A stretch of 64,000 nucleotides of DNA, taken from assembly GCF_042652185.1 (NCBI RefSeq), contig NZ_JBHSIX010000003.1. One strand, written 5' to 3'. The notes below the pieces were generated by a model. The model saw only the letters and a list, made by a program, of their open reading frames with translations. It did no database searches and was not told where the DNA came from. Below are positions 8,212 to 18,056 of the stretch, piece after piece. Position 1 is the stretch's first letter; the number at the start of each line of letters is the position of its first letter. Made by a program: the position numbers and the translations under genes. The DNA is from Actinacidiphila fildesensis (GTDB lineage Bacteria > Actinomycetota > Actinomycetes > Streptomycetales > Streptomycetaceae).

Positions 8212-9798
8212 ATGGTCAGGGACATGGGGTCGGGTATGGGACACGTCAGCATCGTTGTGATCGTCTACAACGACGCCTCCCGCATCGTGAGCGCTGTTGA
8301 ATCCGCGCTCGCGCAGGGGTCCGAGGTCGGCGAGGTGATCGTCGTCGACGACTGTTCGACGGACGGCACCCTCGACGCGCTCGCGCCGCTCGCCGCGGAC
8401 CCGCGGGTGCGGATCCTCCCCAGGGCGACGAACAGCGGGGGCTGCGGGACACCGCGCAACGACGGCATGGCCGCCGCCGCCTTCCCGTACGTGATGTTCC
8501 TCGACAGTGACGACATCCTGCCGCCGGGAGCGATCGGCGCCCTGCTGCCGATCGCCGAGCAGCGGCGTGCCGACGTCGTCGCCGGCCAGTGCCTGCGCGT
8601 GGAGCTCCCGGACGGCGCGACCACCGTCTGGGCCCCGCTGATCTACGACCGGTCGGCGGGTGCCGATCTGCCCGGCAGCGTGATCCAGGGGATCGAGGAC
8701 CGGCCCCGCATGCTGTGGGACACCCTGTCCGTCAACAAGCTCTACCGCCGGGCGTTCCTGGAGAAGCACGCCATCACGTTCCCCGACGGCGCCTTCCACT
8801 ACGAGGACTTCGTCTTCACCGCGCGGGTCTACGCCGCCGACCCGCGGCTGGCGGTGACCGACGAGGTCGTCTACCTCTGGCAGGTACGCAGGCAGGCGGC
8901 GAAGCTGTCGATCTCGCTGAGCCGCGGCGCCATCAGGAACTGGCAGTCCCGCGTCACCGCCCACCGCGGCGTCGTCGAGGTGCTGCGCAACGCCGGACGC
9001 GAGGAGCTGGCGCTGCATGCGCAGGCCAAGTTCTGCGACTACGACCTGCCGCTCTATTTGCGTGAACTCCCGCAGCGCGACCGGGAGTACGTGGCCGACT
9101 GGTGGCGGATCACCCGTGACTACCTGGCCGGGTTCGACTCCGAGGGCATCGCCTGCGCGGCTGTCGTCTCGCGCTGGATCGCCGGTGCGATCCTGGCCGC
9201 GCCGGAGCCGGCCGAGCTCGGCCGGCTGGTGGAGCTGACCGCCCGCCCGCCCCGGCTGATCCCCCCGTACGACCCGGCCGCGCCGCCCGTGGGTCTCGGT
9301 CTGCTGGCCACCGCCGAACTGCCGGTGGCCGTCGACGGCCGGGTCAGGGCGGGCGGCAGCACCCGGCTGAGCCTGCGCGTGCACGAGCTGTACGGGCGGC
9401 TCGCGGAGCTCGGCCCGCGCACGATCCATGTCGAGCTGGAGGAGCGGACCGGAAGCCGGCCCGCGGTCGGCGTGGAGGCACCGCTGGTCCCGGACGGCGA
9501 CGGCTGGACCGCCGACGTACGGCTGTCGACACCGGCGCTGGCCTGCCCCGGGCAGCTGGGCGTGTGGAACGTACGGGCCGAGATCCGGTACGCCGACGGC
9601 GCCGCGACCCCGGTGGAGGTGCGGGCCGCCGGAGCCCAGGCGCCCCGCCGGGGCATCGTGGTGCGCCCCACCGGCCGGGTGCTGCTGGTCCAGACGCATG
9701 TCACCGGCGGCCGGGCGCTCGTGCTGCGGGTCGCGGACGGGCTGCAGGGCGCCCGCAGGGTCGCCGAGGCCCGGATGCGCCGGCTGCTCGGCCGCTGA
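8212..9798 (+). CDS. GT2-family glycosyltransferase, probably wall-polymer related
   Basis: Inverting GT-A glycosyltransferase of about 528 residues. The N-terminal GT2 domain (about 10-240) has VSIVVIVYND, VVDDCSTDGT and the metal-binding FLDSDD. A helical linker and a C-terminal beta-rich region (about 340-500) follow, as in TarP/TarS-type wall teichoic acid glycosyltransferases. Sugar and acceptor cannot be read from sequence. Its convergent neighbour is a CDP-glycerol glycerophosphotransferase, which supports a role in decorating a glycerol-phosphate polymer. No ribosome-binding site precedes ATG 8212. Instead GATGAT lies 6 nt upstream, suggesting a leaderless mRNA. Downstream ATGs at 8224 and 8236 are alternatives. 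Confidence 0.8.
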   Translation: MVRDMGSGMGHVSIVVIVYNDASRIVSAVESALAQGSEVGEVIVVDDCSTDGTLDALAPLAADPRVRILPRATNSGGCGTPRNDGMAAAAFPYVMFLDSDDILPPGAIGALLPIAEQRRADVVAGQCLRVELPDGATTVWAPLIYDRSAGADLPGSVIQGIEDRPRMLWDTLSVNKLYRRAFLEKHAITFPDGAFHYEDFVFTARVYAADPRLAVTDEVVYLWQVRRQAAKLSISLSRGAIRNWQSRVTAHRGVVEVLRNAGREELALHAQAKFCDYDLPLYLRELPQRDREYVADWWRITRDYLAGFDSEGIACAAVVSRWIAGAILAAPEPAELGRLVELTARPPRLIPPYDPAAPPVGLGLLATAELPVAVDGRVRAGGSTRLSLRVHELYGRLAELGPRTIHVELEERTGSRPAVGVEAPLVPDGDGWTADVRLSTPALACPGQLGVWNVRAEIRYADGAATPVEVRAAGAQAPRRGIVVRPTGRVLLVQTHVTGGRALVLRVADGLQGARRVAEARMRRLLGR

Positions 9799-9847
9799 CG
9801 CTGCCGCCTTCCGGTCTTCTGCCTCCGCCTTCTGCCGGACTCACCCG

Positions 9848-9881
9848 AAAGGGCGGCCACCCCGAGGGGTGGCCGCCCTTT
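9848..9881. terminator. Bidirectional terminator between convergent glycosyltransferase genes
   Basis: AAAGGGCGGCCACCCC and GGGGTGGCCGCCCTTT form a perfect stem with A- and T-runs at the ends, so it can stop transcription from both sides. Confidence 0.92.
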
Positions 9882-9901
9882 CGCGGCTGTGAGCGGGGAG
9901 G

Positions 9902-12900
9902 TCAGTCCTCCTTCGCCAGCTCCTGCATCCGGTCGATGACCCGGCCGGCGGCCTGGCCGTCGTCCAGGTCGCAGAAGACGTCCTGGAACTTCTTGTACGC
10001 GTCCTTGTACCGGTCCGTCACCGCGTCCAGGTCCTTGAGTGACGCGATCAGCTCGTCCGACGTGGAGATCAGCGGCCCGGGGGCCTCCTTCTCGAAGTCG
10101 AAGTAGAAGCCGCGCAGCTGGTCGCGGTAGTGCGCCAGGTCGTAGGTGAAGAACAGCATCGGGCGGCCGGTGTTCGCGTAGTCGAACATCAGCGACGAGT
10201 AGTCCGTGATCAGAACGTCCGCGGCGAGGAACAGCTCGCCGATCTCCGGATACTCCGAGACGTCCCAGACGAAGCCCTCGCCCGCACCCGGCACCGTGTC
10301 CACCACGTTCGGGTGGCGCCGGACCAGGAGCACGAAGTCGTCCCCGAGCTCCTGCTTGGCCTTCACCAGATCGACCTGGAGGTCGAGCTTGTACCGGCCG
10401 GGGCCGTAGTACTGGTCGTCGCGCCAGGTCGGGGCGTAGAGCACGACCTTCTTGCCCGCGGGGAGGCCGATGCGCTCGCGCACCTTCTGGGCGATCTCGT
10501 CGCGCTCCGGTGCGTAGAGCATGTCGTTGCGCGGGTAGCCCGCCTCCAGCAGCTCACCGTCGAACGCGAAGGCGCGCTTCAGGATCGGCGTGCTGAAGCG
10601 GTTGGGGGAGACGATGAAGCTCCAGCTCTTCGACTCCTTCGCCACGTTCTCCAGGTACCGCCCGTTGGTGAACTGGACGTCCTCGATGTCGTGGCCGATC
10701 TTCTTCAACGGGGTGCCGTGCCAGGCCTGGACGACGACCTGGCCCGGACGCCGCTTCAGCCAGTACGGCAGGTGCGCGTTGGTGACGATGTACCGGCTGC
10801 GGGCCAGCGCCTCGAACCACTCGCGGCCCCACATGCGGACGGCCTTCGCGCCCGGCGGCAGTTCCACCTGCTCGTCGCGGACGACCCACAGGTGCTCCAG
10901 GTCGTCGCCGCGCCGCATCAGTTCCTCGAACACCGCGCGCGGCGAGTCGGAGAACTGCTTGCCGGTGTAGCTGTCGTACAGCACGGACTCGCGCAGCGGC
11001 TGGGTGCGGGCCTCGGGGTAGAACTGCGTCCGCAACTGGCGCTGCCGGTACGGGCCCTGCTCGTCGGTCCGCAGCGACGCGGTGACCTCGAGCGCCAGCC
11101 GGTCGTAGGAGTGCGCGGCCGCGACGTACTTGCGGCCGGCGACCATGGTCTCGGCGGGCAGGTCGTCGATCAGCGCGGGGCTGATGACGACCGGGGTGCG
11201 CTCGTTGTCCTCCACCGAGTTCTGGAACATCAGGTTCCAGCGGCCGGGACGCAGCGGCAGGGTGCCGGCCATCCCCGGGACGGCGTGCACGGTGAGGGTG
11301 GCGGTGAACCGGTTGTCGGCCACCGTCACGGGGAAGACCTTCTCCTCGTGGTGCGCCCGGTGCATCAACACCAGGTTCGCCGGGTCGGTGGCGCTGGTCG
11401 GGCACTCGCCCTCGACCAGCAGCGAGCCGTCCGACTGCCAGGTCAGCCGGTCCACGACGGGCCGTACGATCCGGTCGCTCAGCAGCAGGTAGCCCGGTGC
11501 GTTGCGGTGCAGGGCCAGCTCACGGGGGAGACCCGAGGCCGACGGTGCCAGCGCGTACCGGCCCGGCGCCAGATCGTCGTCGGCGATCAGCTGGCGTGCC
11601 TTGCGCTCACCGGGAACGATGATCTCGGTGCGCCAGGTCTCGCTGTCCGGCGCCTTGACCGAGGACAGTGCGACCTCCGTCATCCGGCCGTCGACGATGT
11701 CGTCCAGCGGGATCCGTACGGTGAAGGTCGTCTGCCCCTGGGGGGAGCTTCCGGTGATCTCCAGCGGGTACTCGTGCGAGCTGGGGGTCTTGAGGTGCTG
11801 CATGCTCAGCAGGCTGCCCTCGGCGAGCTTGCCGGCCGCCACTCCGCGGATCTCGATGAATCCGTCGGTCAGTTCGTGCCCGGTGACCCGGGCGCGGACC
11901 TTCTCCACCCGCAGCCGCAGCCGGCCGCCGATGAACAGCGGGACGATCCGGGTCTCGGCGTCGACGTAGTGCACCGGCGGGTGGGTGCCGGAGCCGAAGG
12001 CCCCCGGGTTCAGGGCGCCCTTGCGCAGCAGGCCGCGGCTGAGGTTGCCGATCGCGAAGCGCCAGGTCGACTCGTTCCAGTGGCCGCGCTGCTTGAGCTT
12101 CTGCGCGTTGACCGTCAGCTCGAAGCCGGACCAGTCGTACGAGTAGCGGTTCTGGCCGGAGGTCGACGTGGCCTCGGGACGGAAGACCGTACGCGCCGGA
12201 ATGACCAGCGTGCGCTTGGACTTGCTGTTGCGCAGCGCGATGACCTTGAGCGACATCCGCCGCTTGTGGACGTTCAGGTTGCTGACGTAGGAGAAGCCCT
12301 CGATCTTCAGTTCGTCGCCGTGCCAGGTGATCGAGGACACCTTGGTGCGCAGCGCCAGTTCCTGCTTGAGGCGGTACACGTGATTCGGCACACCCACGGT
12401 GCGGTTGCCGAAGAACGGGAACTTGCCGTAGCGGCGGAACCGCCGGACGACCGGCAGGGACGCGCCGGTCTCCTTCTTCTCGTACGACAGGACTTCGAGC
12501 AGCTCGTCCAGCTTGCCGTGCCGGATCAGGTGCCACTTCAGCCGCATGAGGGCCGGCAGCGCGTCCAGGGCGCGGGGCTCCACCCGGCTCAGGAAGTCCG
12601 AGGCGACCTGCATGAAGAGGTCGCGGAACTCCTGGTCCGCGTCGGGCAGCACATTGATGAAGATCCGGATGTCGCTGGCGAGGGCCGTCTCGTCGTACCA
12701 GCGCTTGTACTTGCGGTACTCCTTGCCCGGCTGCGCGGCGAGGAAGCGGCTCACCGAGTCGACGGCGGCCACGCGGTCGCGGACCGACTTCAGCTCGGTG
12801 CGGCGCTGGGTGATGGACGGTGCGGCGCCGCCCTCACGCTGCCGCCAGTAGTACGTGGGCTCACCGAGGATGTCGACGCTGCGGGCCCTGAAGTGCGCCG

Positions 12901-13471
12901 GGACCGTCAACGGAGTGTCCTCGTAGAGCACACCTTCGGGGAATTCCATCGCGTACTTGTCCCAGAAGGTGCGGCGGAACACCTTGTTGGGGGCGAGCCG
13001 GTCGGCGATGAGTGCCGGGTCACGTGTGATGTGGGTCTTCAGCCGCGTCGTCGCCGTGGCCTTGCGGTGCATCGCCGACTGGGCGGTGCCTTTCGAGTCC
13101 AGCGTGAACACGTTGCCGGACGCGAAGTCCGACCCCGTCTCGTCCAGCGTCGACAGGAAGTGCTCGTAGGCGTAGTCCGGGATGATGTCGTCGCTGTCGA
13201 CGAATGTGAGGTAATCCACCCCCGGAGTGCAGTTGCGTACACCGGTGTTACGGGCGTGGCCAAGGCCGCCGTTCGTCTGTTCGACAAGGCGGAACCGCGG
13301 GTCGCGGGCGGCGAAGGCGGTGGCGATCTCACCACTTCTGTCCGTCGAACCGTCGTTGACCATGATGACTTCGAGCTCACGGAGCGTCTGGCCGGCGAGG
13401 GATTCGAGGCACTCCTCGAGAAACATCTCGACGTTGTAAATCGGCACTACCACCGAGAGCCGAGGGACCAT
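9902..13471 (-). CDS. Bifunctional GT2 glycosyltransferase / CDP-glycerol:glycerophosphate glycerophosphotransferase
   Basis: A 1,189-residue fusion. Residues 1-230 are a GT2 domain (VVPIYNVEMFLEE, VNDGSTDRS, DSDD at 92-95). The middle (about 330-780) is beta-rich with no clear match. The C-terminal part (about 800-1,180) is a TagB/TagF-type CDP-glycerol glycerophosphotransferase with AWHGTPLKKIG (His918), YAPTWRDDQYYG and ITDYSSLMFDYA near 1,090. It should extend a poly(glycerol phosphate) wall teichoic acid on a lipid carrier at the inner face of the membrane, and the GT2 half may add a sugar or act in priming. It converges on the GT2 gene at 8212 and diverges from the galE-like gene. Confidence 0.9.
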   Translation of the reverse strand: MVPRLSVVVPIYNVEMFLEECLESLAGQTLRELEVIMVNDGSTDRSGEIATAFAARDPRFRLVEQTNGGLGHARNTGVRNCTPGVDYLTFVDSDDIIPDYAYEHFLSTLDETGSDFASGNVFTLDSKGTAQSAMHRKATATTRLKTHITRDPALIADRLAPNKVFRRTFWDKYAMEFPEGVLYEDTPLTVPAHFRARSVDILGEPTYYWRQREGGAAPSITQRRTELKSVRDRVAAVDSVSRFLAAQPGKEYRKYKRWYDETALASDIRIFINVLPDADQEFRDLFMQVASDFLSRVEPRALDALPALMRLKWHLIRHGKLDELLEVLSYEKKETGASLPVVRRFRRYGKFPFFGNRTVGVPNHVYRLKQELALRTKVSSITWHGDELKIEGFSYVSNLNVHKRRMSLKVIALRNSKSKRTLVIPARTVFRPEATSTSGQNRYSYDWSGFELTVNAQKLKQRGHWNESTWRFAIGNLSRGLLRKGALNPGAFGSGTHPPVHYVDAETRIVPLFIGGRLRLRVEKVRARVTGHELTDGFIEIRGVAAGKLAEGSLLSMQHLKTPSSHEYPLEITGSSPQGQTTFTVRIPLDDIVDGRMTEVALSSVKAPDSETWRTEIIVPGERKARQLIADDDLAPGRYALAPSASGLPRELALHRNAPGYLLLSDRIVRPVVDRLTWQSDGSLLVEGECPTSATDPANLVLMHRAHHEEKVFPVTVADNRFTATLTVHAVPGMAGTLPLRPGRWNLMFQNSVEDNERTPVVISPALIDDLPAETMVAGRKYVAAAHSYDRLALEVTASLRTDEQGPYRQRQLRTQFYPEARTQPLRESVLYDSYTGKQFSDSPRAVFEELMRRGDDLEHLWVVRDEQVELPPGAKAVRMWGREWFEALARSRYIVTNAHLPYWLKRRPGQVVVQAWHGTPLKKIGHDIEDVQFTNGRYLENVAKESKSWSFIVSPNRFSTPILKRAFAFDGELLEAGYPRNDMLYAPERDEIAQKVRERIGLPAGKKVVLYAPTWRDDQYYGPGRYKLDLQVDLVKAKQELGDDFVLLVRRHPNVVDTVPGAGEGFVWDVSEYPEIGELFLAADVLITDYSSLMFDYANTGRPMLFFTYDLAHYRDQLRGFYFDFEKEAPGPLISTSDELIASLKDLDAVTDRYKDAYKKFQDVFCDLDDGQAAGRVIDRMQELAKED

Positions 13472-13594
13472 GGGTCAGGACAACCTTTCCGTGGCGGGAA
13501 ATGACGAACCGAGGTCCTGCTCCGGGGGAGCGCAGCCTGCTGAGGGTTCACTCCGAGTTTATCGCATGGCTACTCACCGACTTAGACTGACCGG

Positions 13595-14575
13595 ATGACC
13601 TGGATGATCACCGGCGGCGCCGGATATATCGGATCGCATGTCGTCAAGGCGCTCGTCGAGAGCGGTGAACAGGTGGTCGTCCTCGACGATCTCAGTACCG
13701 GTGACGCGGCGCGGCTGCCCGCCGGTGTTCCCCTGGAGCAGGGTTCCGTGCTGGACCGGGCGGCGCTGGACCGCGTCCTGGGGCAGTACGAGGTGCGCGG
13801 GATCGTGCACATCGCGGCGAAGAAGCAGGTCGGCGAGTCGGTTGAGCGCCCGCTGCACTACTACCGCGAGAACGTCGTCGGCCTGCAGACGGTCCTCGAG
13901 GCCGCCGCCGAGGCCGGGGTGAGCCGCTTCCTCTTCTCCTCCTCCGCCGCGGTCTACGGCATGCCGGACGTCGAGCTGGTCACCGAGCGGACCCCCTGCG
14001 ACCCGATGAGCCCCTACGGCGAGACCAAACTCACGGGGGAGTGGATGGTCGGCGCGGTCGGCCGGGCGCACGGCATGGCCACCGCCTCGCTGCGCTACTT
14101 CAACGTGGCGGGCGCCGCCTCCGCGGAACTCGGCGACCCGGGGATCTTCAACCTGGTGCCGATGGTGTTCCAGCGACTGGCCCAGGGCAAGCCGCCACTG
14201 ATCTTCGGCGACGACTACCCGACGCCGGACGGCACCTGCGTCCGTGACTACATTCACATCGAGGACGTCGCCTCCGCCCACGTCGCCGCGGCGCGCCGGC
14301 TGACCGCCGACCCCTCGGCGTCCCTGAAGCTCAACATCGGCACCGGCGAGGGCGTGTCGGTGGCGGAGATGATCGACCTCATCCGCGAGGTGTCGGGACA
14401 CACCGACCTCGCGCCCGAGATCGTCCCGCGCCGCGCCGGCGACCCGGCCCGGGTCGTCGCCTCGGCCGAGCTGATCGGCAAGGAGCTGGGCTGGTCCGCC
14501 CGGTACGACGTCCGCCAGATGGTCACCTCGGCCTGGGCCGGCTGGCAGCTGCGGCACCCGGACCCGCAGGCCTGA
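13595..14575 (+). CDS. galE: UDP-glucose 4-epimerase (GalE-like SDR)
   Basis: Extended short-chain dehydrogenase/reductase of 326 residues that interconverts UDP-Glc and UDP-Gal (or the N-acetyl forms) with bound NAD. The Rossmann motif GGAGYIG is at 7-13, the catalytic YxxxK at Tyr141/Lys145 (SPYGETK) with the Ser run FSSSAAVYG before it, and the substrate-side RDYIHIEDVA is present. Its position beside wall-polymer transferases suggests it supplies the sugar nucleotide for them, but a Leloir role is not excluded. TAGACT at 13583-13588 lies 6 nt before the ATG and there is no Shine-Dalgarno, which fits a leaderless mRNA. The 123-nt divergent region is shared with the glycerophosphotransferase. 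Confidence 0.88.
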   Translation: MTWMITGGAGYIGSHVVKALVESGEQVVVLDDLSTGDAARLPAGVPLEQGSVLDRAALDRVLGQYEVRGIVHIAAKKQVGESVERPLHYYRENVVGLQTVLEAAAEAGVSRFLFSSSAAVYGMPDVELVTERTPCDPMSPYGETKLTGEWMVGAVGRAHGMATASLRYFNVAGAASAELGDPGIFNLVPMVFQRLAQGKPPLIFGDDYPTPDGTCVRDYIHIEDVASAHVAAARRLTADPSASLKLNIGTGEGVSVAEMIDLIREVSGHTDLAPEIVPRRAGDPARVVASAELIGKELGWSARYDVRQMVTSAWAGWQLRHPDPQA

Positions 14576-14613
14576 CCTGTGATCCGCCGGCCTGACCCGT
14601 ATCCCGGACCCGT

Positions 14614-14635
14614 CGCCCCGGCGGGTGCCGGGGCG
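14614..14635 (+). terminator. Short hairpin after the galE-like gene
   Basis: CGCCCCGG (14614-14621) and CCGGGGCG (14628-14635) with a 6-nt loop, 38 nt after the stop. Confidence 0.5.
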
Positions 14636-14742
14636 CGGTGTCCAGGGCGCGATACGCCCGGCCGCGCGGTGCCCCGGATCACGTAGATTGCACGGATCGG
14701 GGCAGGCGGACCGACGGGAACAGGCGAGCACAGGGGACGTAC

Positions 14743-15873
14743 GTGGCAGCGGCGCGGCAGGACGTGGTGGAGGCCCGCAGGGTCGTGGTCAAGGTCGGTT
14801 CGTCCTCGCTGACGACGGCCTCCGGCGGGCTGGACGCGGATCGCGTCGACGCGCTGGTGGACGTGCTGGCGACGGCCCGGGAGAACGGCCCGAAGGAGAT
14901 CGTGCTGGTCTCCTCCGGCGCCATCGCCGCAGGCCTCGCCCCGCTCGGTCTCGCGAAGCGGCCGCGCGACCTGGCCCGCCAGCAGGCCGCCGCCAGCGTC
15001 GGCCAGGGACTGCTGGTGGCGCGGTACACCGCGTCGTTCTCCCGCTACGGGATCCGGGTCGGCCAGGTGCTGCTGACCTCCGACGACATCAGCCGCCGCG
15101 CCCACTACCGCAACGCGTACCGGACCCTGGACCAGCTGCTCGTCATGGGCGCGGTGCCGGTCGTCAACGAGAACGACACCGTGGCCACCGACGAGATCCG
15201 CTTCGGCGACAACGACCGGCTGGCGTCCCTCGTCGCCCACCTGGTCCGCGCCGACCTGCTGGTGCTGCTGTCCGACGTGGACGGCCTCTACGACGGCGAC
15301 CCGCGCTCGCCCGGCGCCACCCGGATCGACGAGGTTGCGGGACCCGCCGACCTCGAAGGCGTCACCATCGGCAGCGCCGGCAAGGCCGGGGTCGGCACCG
15401 GCGGCATGGTCACCAAGGTCGAGGCGGCCCGGATCGCGGCCGCCGCCGGCATCCCGGTCGTGCTCACCTCCGCCAGCCACGCCGCCGACGCCCTCGCCGG
15501 CCGCGTCACCGGCACGCTCTTCCACCGCACCGGCAAGCGGTCCGCCGACCGGCTGCTGTGGCTCGCGCACGCCTCCACCCCGCGCGGCGCGCTGCGCCTG
15601 GACCCGGGCGCGGTCAAGGCCGTCACGGAGCGCCGTACCTCGCTGCTGCCGGCCGGACTGACCGGCGTCGAGGGGCAGTTCGTGGCCGGCGACCCGGTCG
15701 ACCTGCTCGACGAGTCCGGCCGGGCGGTCGCCCGAGGCCTCGTCAACTTCGATGCCAGGGAGCTGCCGCGGCTGCTCGGCCGCTCGACGCACGACCTCGC
15801 CCGCGAACTCGGACCCGCGTACGAGCGCGAGGTCGTGCACCGCGACGACCTCGTTGTGCTGCACCAGCACTGA
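14743..15873 (+). CDS. proB: Glutamate 5-kinase
   Basis: First step of proline synthesis: ATP-dependent phosphorylation of glutamate to gamma-glutamyl phosphate. The 376 residues comprise an amino-acid-kinase domain (Lys17 in KVGSSSLT, VSSGA at 56-60, NEND at 142-145, FGDND at 154-158, then LLSDVDGLY) and a C-terminal PUA domain from about 285 (GALRLDPGAVKAV), the full-length form usually subject to proline feedback. GTG 14743 is chosen because CAGGGGAC lies 7 nt upstream; the frame extends to 14638 with non-conserved residues. A TAGATT -10 candidate lies at 14684-14689. proA, the next enzyme, is 781 nt downstream with one small gene between. Confidence 0.95.
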   Translation: MAAARQDVVEARRVVVKVGSSSLTTASGGLDADRVDALVDVLATARENGPKEIVLVSSGAIAAGLAPLGLAKRPRDLARQQAAASVGQGLLVARYTASFSRYGIRVGQVLLTSDDISRRAHYRNAYRTLDQLLVMGAVPVVNENDTVATDEIRFGDNDRLASLVAHLVRADLLVLLSDVDGLYDGDPRSPGATRIDEVAGPADLEGVTIGSAGKAGVGTGGMVTKVEAARIAAAAGIPVVLTSASHAADALAGRVTGTLFHRTGKRSADRLLWLAHASTPRGALRLDPGAVKAVTERRTSLLPAGLTGVEGQFVAGDPVDLLDESGRAVARGLVNFDARELPRLLGRSTHDLARELGPAYEREVVHRDDLVVLHQH

Positions 15874-16029
15874 GCGAACGGCCGGCCCGGCAGACCCAGT
15901 CGGGGACTTCTTGTCGAAAACGCCCCCGCGGTAGCCCGCACCCTGGTCAACTTTGAAGCGGAGGAGTCGCCAATACCGCCGCGGGGACGGGCGGCGCTCG
16001 CAAAGCAGAACGCCACAGGGAGGCCGCCG

Positions 16030-16482
16030 GTGAGACGAGGGCGCCCAGGTTCGTTCCCCCGGGGGACGACGGAACGGGCACTGGTCAGCGTCGACAGCGG
16101 AGCGGATACCAGTGCGGACCATCAGCCGGAAGCGCGCACCAGCTCCCGGCTCTGGCACGTCACGCTCAGCGTCTCCGGGCCCGGGGCCCCGCTCCCGGAG
16201 GTCAGACGCGCGCTGGAACAGCTCGCGCACGATCACCCGTTCCTGCTGACCAGCCGATATGCCCATGACCACGCCGAGATCAGGTACTGGGAGGAGGCCC
16301 GTGACCTCCACGATGCCGCGGCCATCGCGCTGCGCCTGTGGGGCGAGCACCGCTCGACGGCCAAGCTCCCGCCATGGGAGACGGTCGGCCTCGAAGTGAT
16401 CGACCGTGAGACCTATCACCAGCGCATCTCCGAGGGCTACGGCCCCCCGCCGGCCGTGCCGGTGGGTGTCCACCCCTTCTAG
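16030..16482 (+). CDS. Conserved hypothetical protein between proB and proA
   Basis: A soluble protein of 150 residues with no membrane segment. After a disordered N-terminal 40 residues come WHVTLSVSG, an amphipathic helix (VRRALEQLAHDHPFLL), EIRYWEEARDLHDAAAIAL and a C-terminal VIDRETYHQRISEGYGPP. The alpha-beta pattern is that of a small ferredoxin-like fold, but that is inference. The start is well supported: AGGGAGG lies about 6 nt before GTG 16030. It sits in line with proB and proA, so co-expression with proline synthesis is possible. No function is assigned. Confidence 0.75.
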   Translation: MRRGRPGSFPRGTTERALVSVDSGADTSADHQPEARTSSRLWHVTLSVSGPGAPLPEVRRALEQLAHDHPFLLTSRYAHDHAEIRYWEEARDLHDAAAIALRLWGEHRSTAKLPPWETVGLEVIDRETYHQRISEGYGPPPAVPVGVHPF

Positions 16483-16653
16483 GCCGTCTCTGTGTTTCCC
16501 CAGCACCCCTGACCACTGCCGAGTGGTGCCCCAGCCCGGCCCGGGTCCCGCCCCGGCCGGGCGGCGGGGGAGCCGGCAGGCCGGGGCGGCGGGCCGTCTC
16601 AACGGCCGGAATCCCGTCCCGCCGTCCCCGGGAGGCGCCGTAGGCTGCCTGAC

Positions 16654-17961
16654 ATGAGCAGTAGTCATGACGCCCCCTCCCTGCCCTCCCCCCTGCCCGA
16701 GTCCGCCGTGCTGCGGGCCGCCTACCGGGCCAGGGCCGCCGCGGCCGACCTCGCGCCGCTGCCGCGCTCGGTGAAGGACGACGCGCTGCTCGCCATCGCC
16801 GACGCGCTGGTGGTGCGGACGAAGGAGATCGTCGAGGCGAACGCGCGCGACGTGGCGCGGGCCCGGGCGGCGGGGAGCAGCGACACGGTCATCGACCGGC
16901 TGACGCTGACCCGCGAGCGGGTCGCGGCCATCGCCGCCGACGTCCGCGACGTGGCGGGCCTGCCGGACCCGGTCGGCGAGGTCGTCCGCGGCTCGACGCT
17001 GCCGAACGGGCTCGATCTGCGCCAGGTGCGGGTGCCGCTCGGCGTGGTCGGCATCATCTACGAGGCCCGGCCGAACGTGACCGTGGATGCGGCCGCCCTG
17101 TGCCTGAAGTCCGGGAACGCGGTGCTGCTGCGCGGTTCGTCCTCCGCGTACGCCTCCAACGAGGCACTGGTGAAGGTGCTGCGGGACGCCGTCGGCGGTG
17201 CCGGGCTGCCGGCCGACGCGGTGCAGCTGGTGCCGGGCGAGAGCCGGGAGTCCGTCAAGGAGCTGATGCGGGCCCGCGGCATGGTCGACGTCCTCATCCC
17301 GCGCGGCGGAGCGTCGCTGATCAGGACGGTCGTCGAACAGTCGACGGTGCCGGTCATCGAGACCGGTACCGGCAACTGCCACGTCTACGTGGACGCGCAG
17401 GCCGACCTCCCGATGGCGGTGGAGGTGCTCATCAACTCCAAGGCGCAGCGTCCCAGCGTCTGCAACTCCGCGGAGACCCTGCTGGTGCACCAGGACATCG
17501 CCGAGGCGTTCCTGCCGCTGGCGCTGGCGGCGCTGGCCGAGGCCGGGGTGACCGTGCACGGTGACGAGCGGGTGCTGGCGCTGGCCGAGCGGACCGGCTC
17601 CAAGGCCACCGTGGTGCCGGCGACCATGGAGGACTGGGAGACCGAGTACCTGAGCTACGACATCGCGGCGGGAGTCGTCGACTCGCTGGACGCGGCCGTC
17701 CACCACATCCGGCTCTGGTCGTCCGGCCACACCGAGGCGATCGTCACCACCTCGCAGCCCGCGGCCCGCCGGTTCACCCAGTTGGTGGACGCGGCCGCGG
17801 TCGTCGTCAACGCGTCGACGCGGTTCACGGACGGCGGTGAGTTCGGGTTCGGTGCGGAGATCGGCATTTCCACCCAGAAACTGCACGCCCGCGGCCCGAT
17901 GGGGCTGCCGGAGCTGACGTCGACCAAGTACATCGTGACCGGCGACGGCCACATCCGGTAG
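16654..17961 (+). CDS. proA: Gamma-glutamyl phosphate reductase
   Basis: Second enzyme of proline synthesis: NADPH-dependent reduction of gamma-glutamyl phosphate to glutamate semialdehyde. The 435-residue aldehyde-dehydrogenase-like chain has VPLGVVGIIYEARPNVT and CLKSGNAVLLRG for cofactor and substrate, LIPRGGASLI, the catalytic Cys270 in RPSVCNSAETLL, and the terminal ARGPMGLPELTSTKY. TAGGCT (16641-16646) lies 7 nt before the ATG with no Shine-Dalgarno, which suggests a leaderless transcript and hence its own promoter apart from proB. Confidence 0.96.
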   Translation: MSSSHDAPSLPSPLPESAVLRAAYRARAAAADLAPLPRSVKDDALLAIADALVVRTKEIVEANARDVARARAAGSSDTVIDRLTLTRERVAAIAADVRDVAGLPDPVGEVVRGSTLPNGLDLRQVRVPLGVVGIIYEARPNVTVDAAALCLKSGNAVLLRGSSSAYASNEALVKVLRDAVGGAGLPADAVQLVPGESRESVKELMRARGMVDVLIPRGGASLIRTVVEQSTVPVIETGTGNCHVYVDAQADLPMAVEVLINSKAQRPSVCNSAETLLVHQDIAEAFLPLALAALAEAGVTVHGDERVLALAERTGSKATVVPATMEDWETEYLSYDIAAGVVDSLDAAVHHIRLWSSGHTEAIVTTSQPAARRFTQLVDAAAVVVNASTRFTDGGEFGFGAEIGISTQKLHARGPMGLPELTSTKYIVTGDGHIR

Positions 17962-18056
17962 CGGGGCGGTCCGTCCACAGGGCCAACTGGGCGGGGGGGC
18001 AGTGTATTTCATCCGCTCCCTGCCCAAAGCGCCGTTGGCCGGACTACCCTGGTGCG

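Noticed and set aside
10130..13504. Open plus-strand frame of more than 1,100 codons opposite the glycerophosphotransferase
   Set aside because: Antisense shadow; the minus strand encodes both transferase domains with all motifs.
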